The notes under the pieces: generated by a model
Database searches by the model: none
What the model was told of the DNA's origin: nothing
Seen by the model: the letters and a program-made list of their open reading frames with translations, nothing else
Part shown: positions 1 to 5,075 of the stretch, one piece after another
Position numbering within the stretch: the stretch's first letter is position 1
How the letters are laid out: each line of letters begins with the position of its first letter
Translations under genes and position numbers: made by a program
NCBI RefSeq assembly: GCF_002506515.1
Contig: NZ_DAXS01000082.1
Span: forward strand, 1,345-6,801
Length of the DNA stretch: 5,457 nucleotides
From: Caldivirga sp. UBA161
GTDB lineage: Archaea; Thermoproteota; Thermoprotei; Thermoproteales; Thermocladiaceae
Reading direction: 5' to 3'

Positions 1-12
1 GGGTGCTTAAGG

Positions 13-19
13 TTAAATT
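13..19 (+). promoter_or_regulatory. TATA-like box for the UPF0282 gene
   Basis: The AT-only heptamer TTAAATT is centred near position 16, 26 bases before the ATG at 42. That is the spacing expected when an archaeal transcript starts at or next to the start codon (leaderless). It also argues that the GTG at position 3, which lies upstream of the box, is not the true start. Nothing further upstream is visible. Confidence 0.5.
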
Positions 20-41
20 CAGCCTAAGTACCAGTGTGCTC

Positions 42-971
42 ATGTTAATTACACCGCTTGGTGAGGAGAGCCTTGGCGTCAGATCCATGAGCCTTTACGT
101 AGAGACTAAGAGTTTAAGGATACTGATTGATCCAGGGGCAAGCCTGGCACCATTTAGGTTTGGCTTACCACCGCATCCAAGGGAGTTTGATGCACTTAAG
201 GCCTTTAGGGATAGGTTAATGAATATGGTGAGTAAGGCTGATTACATATTCATATCCCATTACCATAGGGATCACTTCACCCCACCCTACGGTAGCATTT
301 ACATGGGTACTGGCGCCAAGGATTATGAATTGATTTATGAAGGTAAGGTGGTATTAGCTAAGGATTATGAAACCGTTAACCCAAGCCAAAGGAGGAGGGG
401 TATTGGGCTCTTTAAGGCTGTTCAAAGCTTAGTGGGTAAGTGGATTAAATGTGATGGGCAAGTTATTAATATTGACGGCACTAGGCTCATATTCTCTAAC
501 CCAATACCCCATGGCAAACCAGGCAGTAGGACTGGATACGTGGTGGGTTTAGGTATTATTGATGAATCCAGTTCCCTCGCCTACATACCTGATGTTCAGG
601 GCCCATTATCCAGGGAGGCTGTGGAATTTGCATTAAGCCTTAAGGCTGAAACCCTAATAGTAGGTGGCTTTCCAGCATACCTCCTCGGTGGTAAATCCTT
701 CAAGCAGGAGGATCTTGATGAGGCTAATAATAACCTAATTATAATATGGAATACTGTTAAGCCTAGGAAGCTAGTGATTGCTCACCATTTACTTAGGATA
801 ATTAATTGGAGGGATTACCTACCAAGTATGATTAAAGCGCATACTTACGCTTCCCTCCTTGGATTAAGTGATAATCTACTTGAAGCCAGGAGGAGGGAAT
901 TATATGAAAATGAGGATCCAGGTAGAGGTTACGTTAATAAATTTAGGAGTAGGGGTAGTGAGGAAGAATAG
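42..971 (+). CDS. UPF0282 family metallo-beta-lactamase-fold hydrolase
   Basis: This is a predicted cytoplasmic metal-dependent hydrolase of the archaeal UPF0282 family (metallo-beta-lactamase fold); its substrate is not known to me. With the start at 42 it has 309 residues. The N-terminus MLITPLGEESLGVRSM matches how family members begin, followed by a 'LIDPG' strand (28-32) and 'LPPHP' (42-46). The metal-binding signature HxHxDH is H73-Y-H75-R-D77-H78. Further likely ligands are H157 in 'PHG', D184 in 'IPDVQG' and the H248-H249 pair in 'IAHHLLR'. The 'SQRRRG' stretch at 115-120 also recalls the family. No signal peptide or membrane segment is seen. An in-frame GTG at position 3 would add 13 residues, but the family N-terminus and the TATA-like box favour the ATG at 42. 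The last 15 or so residues are charged and probably disordered. The gene stands alone here, followed by a T-rich stretch. The family call is firm; the reaction is unknown. Confidence 0.9.
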   Translation: MLITPLGEESLGVRSMSLYVETKSLRILIDPGASLAPFRFGLPPHPREFDALKAFRDRLMNMVSKADYIFISHYHRDHFTPPYGSIYMGTGAKDYELIYEGKVVLAKDYETVNPSQRRRGIGLFKAVQSLVGKWIKCDGQVINIDGTRLIFSNPIPHGKPGSRTGYVVGLGIIDESSSLAYIPDVQGPLSREAVEFALSLKAETLIVGGFPAYLLGGKSFKQEDLDEANNNLIIIWNTVKPRKLVIAHHLLRIINWRDYLPSMIKAHTYASLLGLSDNLLEARRRELYENEDPGRGYVNKFRSRGSEEE

Positions 972-1081
972 TTTTCAATTTTAGGGTAATTAATAATGTA
1001 TGTATTTAAGTAAACTTCCTTATAAGCCCCTATTAACCGTGAAAAGCCTTAGCAATTCTTTTCCAGGATCAGTAATCATTA

Positions 1082-1201
1082 ATGAGTAATAAGAGTGTTT
1101 GCTTGCTAATAAGCTTTGGTGATTTAATTGAGAGATTTATGAATAATCTATGGTTAAATATAAGCAATCTCCTACGTAATGATGGCATATTTGATTATTA
1201 A
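1082..1201 (+). CDS. doubtful 39-residue small ORF
   Basis: An ATG-started ORF of 39 codons ends at TAA 1199-1201. The product would begin MSNKSVCLLISFGDLIERF and end NDGIFDY, with a hydrophobic patch near residues 6-12 and a mixed amphipathic remainder. A TATA-like box (1019-1027) would place a transcript start near 1048, giving a leader of about 34 bases. I do not recognise a family. An ORF this short in AT-rich intergenic DNA is close to chance expectation, there is no convincing ribosome binding site, and a second TATA-like box lies inside it. It is listed only so that it can be checked for conservation. Confidence 0.15.
   Translation: MSNKSVCLLISFGDLIERFMNNLWLNISNLLRNDGIFDY
1154..1164 (+). 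promoter_or_regulatory. TATA-like box, candidate distal promoter of Cren7-like gene
   Basis: TTAAATATAAG is one of the best TATA-box matches in the gap. It would start transcription near 1185, giving the Cren7-like mRNA a leader of about 100 bases that contains the 1200-1224 hairpin. No promoter was measured, and the AT-rich background makes this a moderate guess. Confidence 0.3.
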
Positions 1202-1224
1202 AAGAGAGAAAATTAATCTCTTTT
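1200..1224 (+). repeat. perfect 8-bp inverted repeat upstream of Cren7-like gene
   Basis: AAAAGAGA (1200-1207) and TCTCTTTT (1217-1224) are exact reverse complements around a 9-base spacer. It could be an operator, a hairpin in the leader, or a weak terminator ending in four T's for whatever is transcribed from upstream. It lies 59 bases before the ATG at 1284 and overlaps the stop codon of the doubtful 39-codon ORF. Confidence 0.5.
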
Positions 1225-1246
1225 CTCCATAATTAATGCTCTTCAT

Positions 1247-1254
1247 GTTTATTA
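1247..1254 (+). promoter_or_regulatory. AT box, candidate proximal promoter of Cren7-like gene
   Basis: The stretch GTTTATTA is centred about 33 bases before the ATG at 1284, so a transcript starting from it would have a leader of only a few bases. It lies inside the longer reading frame that opens at 1236, which is another reason to reject the upstream ATGs as starts. It competes with the distal box at 1154-1164. Confidence 0.3.
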
Positions 1255-1283
1255 GCCATTACACCGTATACTTATTGACCGGT

Positions 1284-1469
1284 ATGGCAGTAAACGTACA
1301 GCAATACCTCAATAAGGAGTATGAAGTGGAGTGCGATGGGCAGATGGTTAAGCTAAAGCCAGTTAAGGCATGGGTGCTTCAGCCAAAGGGCAGGAAGGGT
1401 GTGGTAATAGGCCTCTTCAAGTGCCCCAACGGTAAGACATTAAGGAAGGCAATAGGCAAGATTGAGTAA
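1284..1469 (+). CDS. Cren7-family chromatin protein
   Basis: This is a small DNA-binding protein of 61 residues that should coat, bend and compact chromosomal DNA, as Cren7 does in crenarchaea. The core W30-V-L32-Q-P34-K35-G-R37-K38-G-V-V-I-G-L44-F45 closely matches Cren7 around its minor-groove-binding tryptophan, intercalating leucine and lysine-rich hairpin; W26, L28, P30, K31, R33, L40 and F41 of Sulfolobus Cren7 all have identical counterparts, from memory of that sequence. The N-terminal 'YEVECDGQMVKLKPVKAW' fits its first beta hairpin. The ATG at 1284 gives the usual Cren7 length (about 60). The frame is open from an ATG at 1236, which would add 16 hydrophobic residues with no family counterpart. 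Oddities are two cysteines, C17 and C47, and a C-terminus ending 'KAIGKIE' instead of the longer acidic tail. It could be the main Cren7 or a paralogue. It converges on pyrF. Confidence 0.85.
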   Translation: MAVNVQQYLNKEYEVECDGQMVKLKPVKAWVLQPKGRKGVVIGLFKCPNGKTLRKAIGKIE

Positions 1470-1492
1470 TTTTAGTTTAAAAATAATAACAT

Positions 1493-1521
1493 AAATGTAA
1501 AAACATTTTTATTTTTTATTT
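1493..1521. terminator. T-rich hairpin terminator between convergent genes
   Basis: AAATGT (1493-1498) pairs with ACATTT (1503-1508) around a 4-base loop and runs into a T-rich tract (1506-1521: five T, A, six T, A, three T). This suits termination of the Cren7-like gene on the plus strand. Read on the minus strand, the same gap has T-runs that could end the pyrF transcript, so the 62-base gap may serve both convergent genes. Archaeal termination needs mainly the T-tract; the hairpin may be incidental. Confidence 0.6.
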
Positions 1522-1531
1522 GCCTAATAAT

Positions 1532-2191
1532 CTAGGTACACTTAGCCTTCCTAGACTCCTCCTCAATTTTAATGAATGAATCCCTAGGGTTACTTGACTC
1601 ATATATAGCCCTCCCCACTATTTCAAAATCAGCACCATTAGCTATTGCACAACCTGGCTTAACTCCCTGCGCACCAATACCTGGACTAAGTATTACATAC
1701 TCGCTGCCTAAGTATAATCTTGCCCTCCTTATTAAGCCAGGCTTATTACCGCCAATAATTGCTCCAGCGGCGTTTATTTCCTTAATAATACTAATTACTT
1801 TCTCAAAGTTAGAGTCATATAACTCACCTCCACTAGTCATGGAAACCAGCACCAGTAGATCTAGGTCACTTACATTAGGCATGTTAACCTTACCTACGAA
1901 TCCATGGACTATAACCCCACTAATACCCAGTTCCTTAAGCCTGTTTGCAATTATATTGTTTATGAAGCCTACATCAGCTAGTTTAGCATCCATGAGGAAG
2001 TAAACATCATTATTATCACTTATTAAGCTACGTAATCCATCAGGCCCTATTGTAAGTAACGTTACCCAACTAACTTTAACTATCTTAACTAAGCCCCTTA
2101 ATTCACCCATAATATCCCAATACCTTTTAGGTTCAGTTAAGTCCAGGGCCAGCACTATCTTACTTACATTACGTAAGTCTCTTATCCTCAT
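1532..2191 (-). CDS. pyrF: orotidine-5'-phosphate decarboxylase
   Basis: This enzyme decarboxylates orotidine 5'-phosphate to UMP, the last step of de novo pyrimidine synthesis, as a cytoplasmic TIM-barrel dimer. At 219 residues it has the short archaeal length. Family landmarks appear in order: 'LALDL' with D17, the K39 strand 'KVSW', catalytic D68-A-K70-L-A-D73, 'HGFVG' (96-100), 'SMTSGGE' (117-123), 'LSPGIGAQG' (168-176), and the phosphate-binding 'GRAIYESSNPR' with R194. The catalytic Asp-Lys-Asp-Lys-Asp set is complete, so activity is expected. The usual Thr four residues after the last catalytic Asp is I77 here. The ATG at 2191 has no purine-rich ribosome site, but a TATA-like box lies 26 bases upstream, which fits leaderless initiation. 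The gene lies 21 bases downstream of the ACT-domain regulator gene on the same strand and may also be reached by its transcript. An inverted repeat covers the start codon. Confidence 0.95.
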   Translation of the reverse strand: MRIRDLRNVSKIVLALDLTEPKRYWDIMGELRGLVKIVKVSWVTLLTIGPDGLRSLISDNNDVYFLMDAKLADVGFINNIIANRLKELGISGVIVHGFVGKVNMPNVSDLDLLVLVSMTSGGELYDSNFEKVISIIKEINAAGAIIGGNKPGLIRRARLYLGSEYVILSPGIGAQGVKPGCAIANGADFEIVGRAIYESSNPRDSFIKIEEESRKAKCT

Positions 2192-2203
2192 TATGCAATG
2201 AGG
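2186..2203 (-). promoter_or_regulatory. inverted repeat across pyrF start codon
   Basis: CCTCATT (2186-2192) and AATGAGG (2197-2203) are perfect 7-base complements around a 4-base centre. The pyrF ATG (2191-2189) lies in one arm, and the presumed transcript start falls on the element. It could be an operator blocking RNA polymerase at the start site, or a hairpin hiding the start codon in transcripts coming through from the upstream gene. Chance remains possible. Confidence 0.4.
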
Positions 2204-2212
2204 GTAGGAGGG

Positions 2213-2222
2213 TTATTTATTT
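2213..2222 (-). promoter_or_regulatory. TATA-like box for pyrF
   Basis: On the minus strand this reads AAATAAATAA, centred about 26 bases before the pyrF ATG. It overlaps the last codons and the stop of the upstream regulator gene. It would give pyrF its own leaderless transcript in addition to any read-through from upstream. Confidence 0.45.
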
Positions 2223-2875
2223 ATATCATTGCCCTGATTCACTTGCCTCCTCTTAACACTGTTCCTTAAATCTTCAATTAACTTGAGTAATGCCACTGCG
2301 TAGCTTCTTTCAACAACTATGAATACGTCATTATCATACCTAAGCATGTGCCTTATCATTATTCCACTTGCCCTAGCCAACTGAACCATAAATGTTACAA
2401 AACCCACAGGCGCCTTCTCACCAAACATTATTCTAACTAAGGTATATTCCTGCTTACCCGCTGGGTTAGTGAATTTACTTAGAATTGCAACTGGTGCTAT
2501 CAGCTTAACTCTTTCTCCATCGGTTAAGAGTATTGAGTAGCCTTTAAACAACTCCAGTAATTCATGGGACTCATAAAGCTTAACAGTATTCACTAGGCTT
2601 AATTCAACTTCATCAACGCCATTAAATATAACTACCTCAGCCTTCTCTAGGGCTTCACCAATATCCCTTATTGAAGTTGGTGTTTTCCTAAATGTTAATC
2701 TCTCCAATGCCTTAACTATGGTCATTAAGTTAACCTCCTTACCGACTATTGATTCAACAAGTGGTTTAACCTCCCTGGCTATGGCTGATAGGTTAGCTAT
2801 ACCGCTTGATAATGCGATCACGTAGAGGGGGTTTTCTTCCACAATGACCCTAACGGCCTGCTGGACACTAACCAT
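2213..2875 (-). CDS. probable ACT-domain regulatory protein
   Basis: I read this as an archaeal regulator of the kind annotated as 'predicted regulator of amino acid metabolism, ACT domain' (COG2150-like); the match is from motif memory only. Residues 6-62 look like a helical, HTH-like N-terminal part: 'VIVEENPLYVIALSSGIANLSAIAREVKPLVESIVGKEV' has the family's 'ALS-GI-N-SA-AR' pattern. Two beta-alpha-beta sections follow, about 80-125 and 143-203. The second ('LVRIMFGEK' strand, 'GFVTFMVQLARASGI' helix, 'DVFIVVERSYAVALLKLI') resembles an ACT fold. The C-terminal tail (204-220) is polar and basic. No membrane segment is present. Regulation of amino-acid or nucleotide genes with a bound small ligand is inference. 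It is divergent from a TauE/SafE permease, with which it shares a promoter region, and pyrF follows after 21 bases. A TATA-like box 25 bases before the ATG indicates a leaderless start. Confidence 0.6.
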   Translation of the reverse strand: MVSVQQAVRVIVEENPLYVIALSSGIANLSAIAREVKPLVESIVGKEVNLMTIVKALERLTFRKTPTSIRDIGEALEKAEVVIFNGVDEVELSLVNTVKLYESHELLELFKGYSILLTDGERVKLIAPVAILSKFTNPAGKQEYTLVRIMFGEKAPVGFVTFMVQLARASGIMIRHMLRYDNDVFIVVERSYAVALLKLIEDLRNSVKRRQVNQGNDINK

Positions 2876-2896
2876 AACTAAACTATCCTAAACTGG

Positions 2897-2904
2897 TAAA
2901 TAAA
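2897..2904 (-). promoter_or_regulatory. TATA-like box for the ACT-domain regulator gene
   Basis: On the minus strand this reads TTTATTTA, centred about 25 bases before the regulator's ATG at 2875. The spacing fits a leaderless transcript. It sits 10 bases from the central inverted repeat of this divergent promoter region. Confidence 0.5.
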
Positions 2905-2914
2905 TGTAACTACA

Positions 2915-2930
2915 CGTCATATTTTTGACG
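2915..2930. promoter_or_regulatory. operator-like inverted repeat between divergent promoters
   Basis: CGTCA (2915-2919) and TGACG (2926-2930) form a perfect inverted repeat with a six-base AT spacer. It lies between the two TATA-like boxes, 10 bases from the minus-strand one and 6 from the plus-strand one. A dimeric regulator bound there could control both the ACT-domain gene and the permease. The neighbouring ACT-domain protein is an obvious candidate, by position only. Confidence 0.45.
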
Positions 2931-2936
2931 AAATAG

Positions 2937-2945
2937 CTTTTAAAT
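2937..2945 (+). promoter_or_regulatory. TATA-like box for the TauE/SafE permease gene
   Basis: CTTTTAAAT is centred about 28 bases before the ATG at 2969 and is preceded by AAATAG, which may act as a TFB recognition element. The spacing predicts a leaderless or nearly leaderless transcript. Confidence 0.55.
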
Positions 2946-2968
2946 TAGAAGCTAGTTAAGCGTGGATT

Positions 2969-3799
2969 ATGATATACATAACACCACTCCAATACGTGCT
3001 CTCAGTAATATCAGGAATACTGGTAGGTTTTTCACTGGGCTTAATAGGGGGAGGAGGCTCAATACTGGCTGTACCCCTCTTCCTATACCTAGTAGGCCTA
3101 GATACAATACCTAATGCCGCCCACATAGCCATAGGCACCACGGCATTGGCAGTTGGTTTAAACGCATATGTAAACTCCTACATGCACCTCAGGAAGCATA
3201 ATGTTGCACCAAGGGTTGGTGGCATATTTGCTGGTGTTGGTGTGGTGGGTGCATTAATAGGAGCATACCTAGGCCACATTACACCAGGTACTAGGTTATT
3301 AATATACTTCTCCATAGCCATGATAGTGCTTGGAATATATGTGGCTGTGAGGAGGGAATCATCCAAGGCGGGTACTGAGGATGAGGTAGATAGGGTTATT
3401 CAGTCACTTAACAGGTGCCCAAGGTTAACATTAGGCACCATTATGAAGGTGGCTAGCGCTGGTTTTGTAGTTGGCCTAGTGAGTGGATACTTTGGAATAG
3501 GGGGTGGTTTCCTCATTGTGCCAGCGCTAATGTTCTCAACAGGCCTATGCATAACTAGGGCTATTGGAACATCACTAATAAGCGTAGGTACCTTTGGCGT
3601 AGCCAGTGGGGCGGAGTATTGGGCCTATGGTGAGGTACTGGCGCTTATTGCAGTATTATACGTACTTGGAGGTATTGCTGGTGGTTACGCTGGGACAAGT
3701 ATAGCAGTTAAGGCCCCTAAGAACACGCTTAGGGTGGCTTATGGAGTCATAATAGTATTAGTAGGCATATACATGCTCTATAGGTTAGGTGTCTTTTAA
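2969..3799 (+). CDS. TauE/SafE family membrane permease
   Basis: This is an integral membrane protein of 276 residues from the TauE/SafE (formerly DUF81) family, whose members export or take up sulfite, sulfonates, sulfoacetate or related organic anions. The family's two-fold internal repeat is clear: the first half carries the glycine-rich loop 'GLIGGGGSILAVP' (24-36), and the second half has the equivalent 'GYFGIGGGFLIVP' (173-185). Hydrophobic segments lie near residues 8-27, 32-43, 52-70, 84-102, 109-127, 160-178, 182-192, 203-214, 223-243 and 254-272, about eight of them likely spanning. A polar loop (128-158, charged, with 'RRESSKAGTEDEVDR') joins the halves. The ATG at 2969 is supported by the TATA-like box. 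The substrate cannot be read from sequence; in a sulfur-using thermophile a sulfur oxyanion is plausible but unproven. It is transcribed divergently from the ACT-domain regulator gene. No strong terminator follows. Confidence 0.9.
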   Translation: MIYITPLQYVLSVISGILVGFSLGLIGGGGSILAVPLFLYLVGLDTIPNAAHIAIGTTALAVGLNAYVNSYMHLRKHNVAPRVGGIFAGVGVVGALIGAYLGHITPGTRLLIYFSIAMIVLGIYVAVRRESSKAGTEDEVDRVIQSLNRCPRLTLGTIMKVASAGFVVGLVSGYFGIGGGFLIVPALMFSTGLCITRAIGTSLISVGTFGVASGAEYWAYGEVLALIAVLYVLGGIAGGYAGTSIAVKAPKNTLRVAYGVIIVLVGIYMLYRLGVF

Positions 3800-3887
3800 A
3801 ATAATAGTTAAATCTTGAGGCTTCCTAATATTCATTCTAATATCCAATGGTAATGTTGATGAGGATTATACTTTTACGTTAATAGGG

Positions 3888-3897
3888 TTTATAAAAT
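3888..3897 (+). promoter_or_regulatory. TATA-like box for the glycosyltransferase gene
   Basis: TTTATAAAAT is a strong TATA match in the 164-base gap after the permease gene. Transcription would begin near 3918, leaving a leader of about 45 bases before the GTG at 3964, unlike the leaderless spacing elsewhere in the window. The leader has no clear ribosome binding site; a weak ACCC/GGGT pairing lies just before the start. Confidence 0.5.
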
Positions 3898-3963
3898 AAC
3901 TTTATGAATGTGAAGGCCGCATAGTGGTCAAATAGAAAAACAACCCCTACTTAAGGGTAATTT

Positions 3964-4959
3964 GTGGCTAAGGTAACGGTACTAGTGCCAATTAATGCTA
4001 ATGGGTTCATTAGGAGGTTTGGACCCATGCTTAGATTATTTTCACTACCCTACAGTGACTTTGAAATAGAGATTACTGGTGACGTATCATCGATAATTGA
4101 ATCCAGATCCATGGGTCCTGATGCCTTATCTGGACTTAGGCTAGTGGTTAAGGTACTTCACGATAATTTAAGAAGACTAAGCAGTATAGTGCATGCGTTC
4201 TTCTGGTACATTAGGCCTGGGACCAAGCTAATACTTGAGACTGATCAATCCCCAGGCCAATTCTTCACAGGTTACTTAAACATGGCCATTACTAAAGCAC
4301 CAGTGAGGGCGCTATATAGGGATTCATTAATAATTACTTGGAGCAGGTGGGCTAGAGATGGGTTATTGAGGGATGGCTTCAATGATGAGCAAGTGAAGGT
4401 GATTCCATTACCCTATGTTGAGCCATTGTTCAGAGTTGAGGCCACTAAAATTAAGGCAGTGGCCTTCGTGGGTTATGATTATTATAGGAAGGGCGGTGAC
4501 TTAGCCTTGAAGGTCATGGCTATGGTTAAGTCCATTGACCCCTCTATTAAAACAATATATATTGGGCAAATACCACATAGTGCACCAAGATTCATTGATG
4601 AGTACTACGCTTACTTACCAAGGTCCAGGGTTCTTAAAATACTTGCGGGATCCATGGTTACCCTGGCACCATCTAGGCATGAAGCATATGGATTAGCTGC
4701 CATGGATGCAATGGCTAATAGGTCTATTGTAGTGGCTACTGATGTTGAAGGGCTTGGGGAATTCGTTAAGGTTAATGGAGGTGTAGTATGCCCCCCAAGT
4801 GACTTAAACTGCCTAATTGAAAACACATTAAGGTACCTGGATAAGAGGGAACATGAGGTCAAGGCGAACCTACAGTATCAAAGACTCATAGAGAACCATA
4901 ATTTAGGTAAGGTTAGGAGCATGATGAAGAAGATTTATGAGGAGGTACTAAGTAAATAA
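3964..4959 (+). CDS. GT4-type glycosyltransferase (GT-B fold)
   Basis: This 331-residue protein is a likely cytoplasmic or membrane-associated transferase that moves a sugar from a nucleotide-sugar donor to an unknown acceptor such as a lipid, glycan or protein glycan. The N-terminal acceptor domain (about 1-150) starts with a beta strand 'KVTVLVPIN'. The linker 'VKVIPLPYVEPLF' (144-156) matches the usual entry to the donor domain. The donor domain contains 'VAFVGYDYYRKGGDLAL' (166-182), with R175-K176 placed to hold the donor phosphates, 'TIYIGQ' (197-202), and 'LAPSRHEAYGLAAMDAMA' (234-251). The latter is the EX7E motif with E240 but D248 in the second place. Then come 'IVVATDVEGLGEFV' (255-268) and 'GGVVCPPSDLNCLIE' (272-286). 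There is no signal peptide. A stop codon at 3958 in frame makes GTG 3964 the first possible start; the next Met is residue 22. At 331 residues it is on the short side for GT4. No sugar-pathway neighbour is in view. Confidence 0.85.
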   Translation: MAKVTVLVPINANGFIRRFGPMLRLFSLPYSDFEIEITGDVSSIIESRSMGPDALSGLRLVVKVLHDNLRRLSSIVHAFFWYIRPGTKLILETDQSPGQFFTGYLNMAITKAPVRALYRDSLIITWSRWARDGLLRDGFNDEQVKVIPLPYVEPLFRVEATKIKAVAFVGYDYYRKGGDLALKVMAMVKSIDPSIKTIYIGQIPHSAPRFIDEYYAYLPRSRVLKILAGSMVTLAPSRHEAYGLAAMDAMANRSIVVATDVEGLGEFVKVNGGVVCPPSDLNCLIENTLRYLDKREHEVKANLQYQRLIENHNLGKVRSMMKKIYEEVLSK

Positions 4960-5001
4960 TACTCCTATGCCTCATTACTCTAGTTAATCCTAGTGAAACT
5001 T

Positions 5002-5013
5002 CATTAAGCTTCT
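5002..5013 (+). repeat. 12-bp direct repeat, copy 1
   Basis: CATTAAGCTTCT occurs here and again at 5098-5109, exactly 96 bases (32 codons) apart and therefore in the same reading frame. GAAAC also precedes both copies, with a one-base difference in spacing. The copies flank the HEPN promoter and start codon. Confidence 0.7.
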
Positions 5014-5045
5014 CTAGAGATGCTAATAGAAATATTAAGAGGATG

Positions 5046-5053
5046 CTTTTAAG
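5046..5053 (+). promoter_or_regulatory. TATA-like box for the HEPN gene
   Basis: CTTTTAAG is centred about 26 bases before the ATG at 5076, again the leaderless spacing. The box lies inside the proposed HEPN-like remnant, so if that remnant is real the promoter evolved in, or was carried with, the duplicated stretch. Confidence 0.5.
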
Positions 5054-5075
5054 GTAAGGCGAATAGTAACCACAT

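Larger units (their letters stand above)
972..1283. other. 312-base intergenic region with possible promoters and hairpin
   Basis: This AT-rich stretch separates the UPF0282 gene from the Cren7-like gene. In order it holds T-runs just after the UPF0282 stop (971-982), which could end its transcript; a TATA-like CTTATAAGC at 1019-1027; a 39-codon ORF at 1082-1201; a second TATA-like TTAAATATAAG at 1154-1164; a perfect inverted repeat at 1200-1224; and a third AT box at 1247-1254. I see no tRNA, rRNA or CRISPR repeat, and no clear C/D-box pair in it. It is the longest gap in the window, so a small RNA or a long regulated leader is possible. Confidence 0.6.
4992..5057 (+). pseudogene. possible degenerate copy of the HEPN gene start
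   Basis: In the gap before the HEPN gene, a frame read from 4992 gives SETSLSFSRDANRNIKRMLL and then a stop at 5055-5057. The part LSFSRDANRNI lines up with LSFLREAERDF at residues 9-19 of the intact HEPN protein (identical at L, S, F, R, A and R, with D/E, N/E, N/D and I/F swaps). The first 12 bases of the match are identical (5002-5013 and 5098-5109) and about 24 of 35 aligned bases agree. No start codon precedes the match in this frame. The likely reading is a truncated tandem duplicate or a remnant left by rearrangement; a chance match in a short stretch cannot be excluded. Confidence 0.35.

Noticed and set aside
3..41. GTG at position 3 as start of the UPF0282 gene
   Set aside because: It adds 13 residues without family counterpart, and the likely TATA-like box lies inside that extension.
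319..371. 12-base direct repeat AAGGATTATGAA within the UPF0282 gene (319-330, 360-371)
   Set aside because: It encodes KDYE twice in coding sequence of normal family length, so it needs no special explanation.
1236..1283. ATG at 1236 as start of the Cren7-like gene
   Set aside because: The added 16 residues are hydrophobic, unlike Cren7 proteins, and include a likely promoter element; ATG 1284 gives the family length.
1572..2003. 143-codon open frame on the plus strand opposite pyrF
   Set aside because: It is the antisense of a well-supported enzyme gene, and its proline/leucine/serine-rich product has no recognisable domain.
2956..3366. two short minus-strand ORFs (2956-3141 and 3178-3366) opposite the permease gene
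   Set aside because: They are antisense shadows of a clear membrane protein gene with low-complexity, unrecognisable products.
3800..3963. possible small RNA or C/D-box element in the gap before the glycosyltransferase gene (GTTGATGAGG near 3855)
   Set aside because: The C-box match is imperfect and no D box (CTGA) follows; the gap is otherwise explained as a promoter and leader.
4611..4862. 83-codon minus-strand ORF inside the glycosyltransferase gene
   Set aside because: It is antisense to the conserved donor domain; no domain, promoter or start signal supports it.
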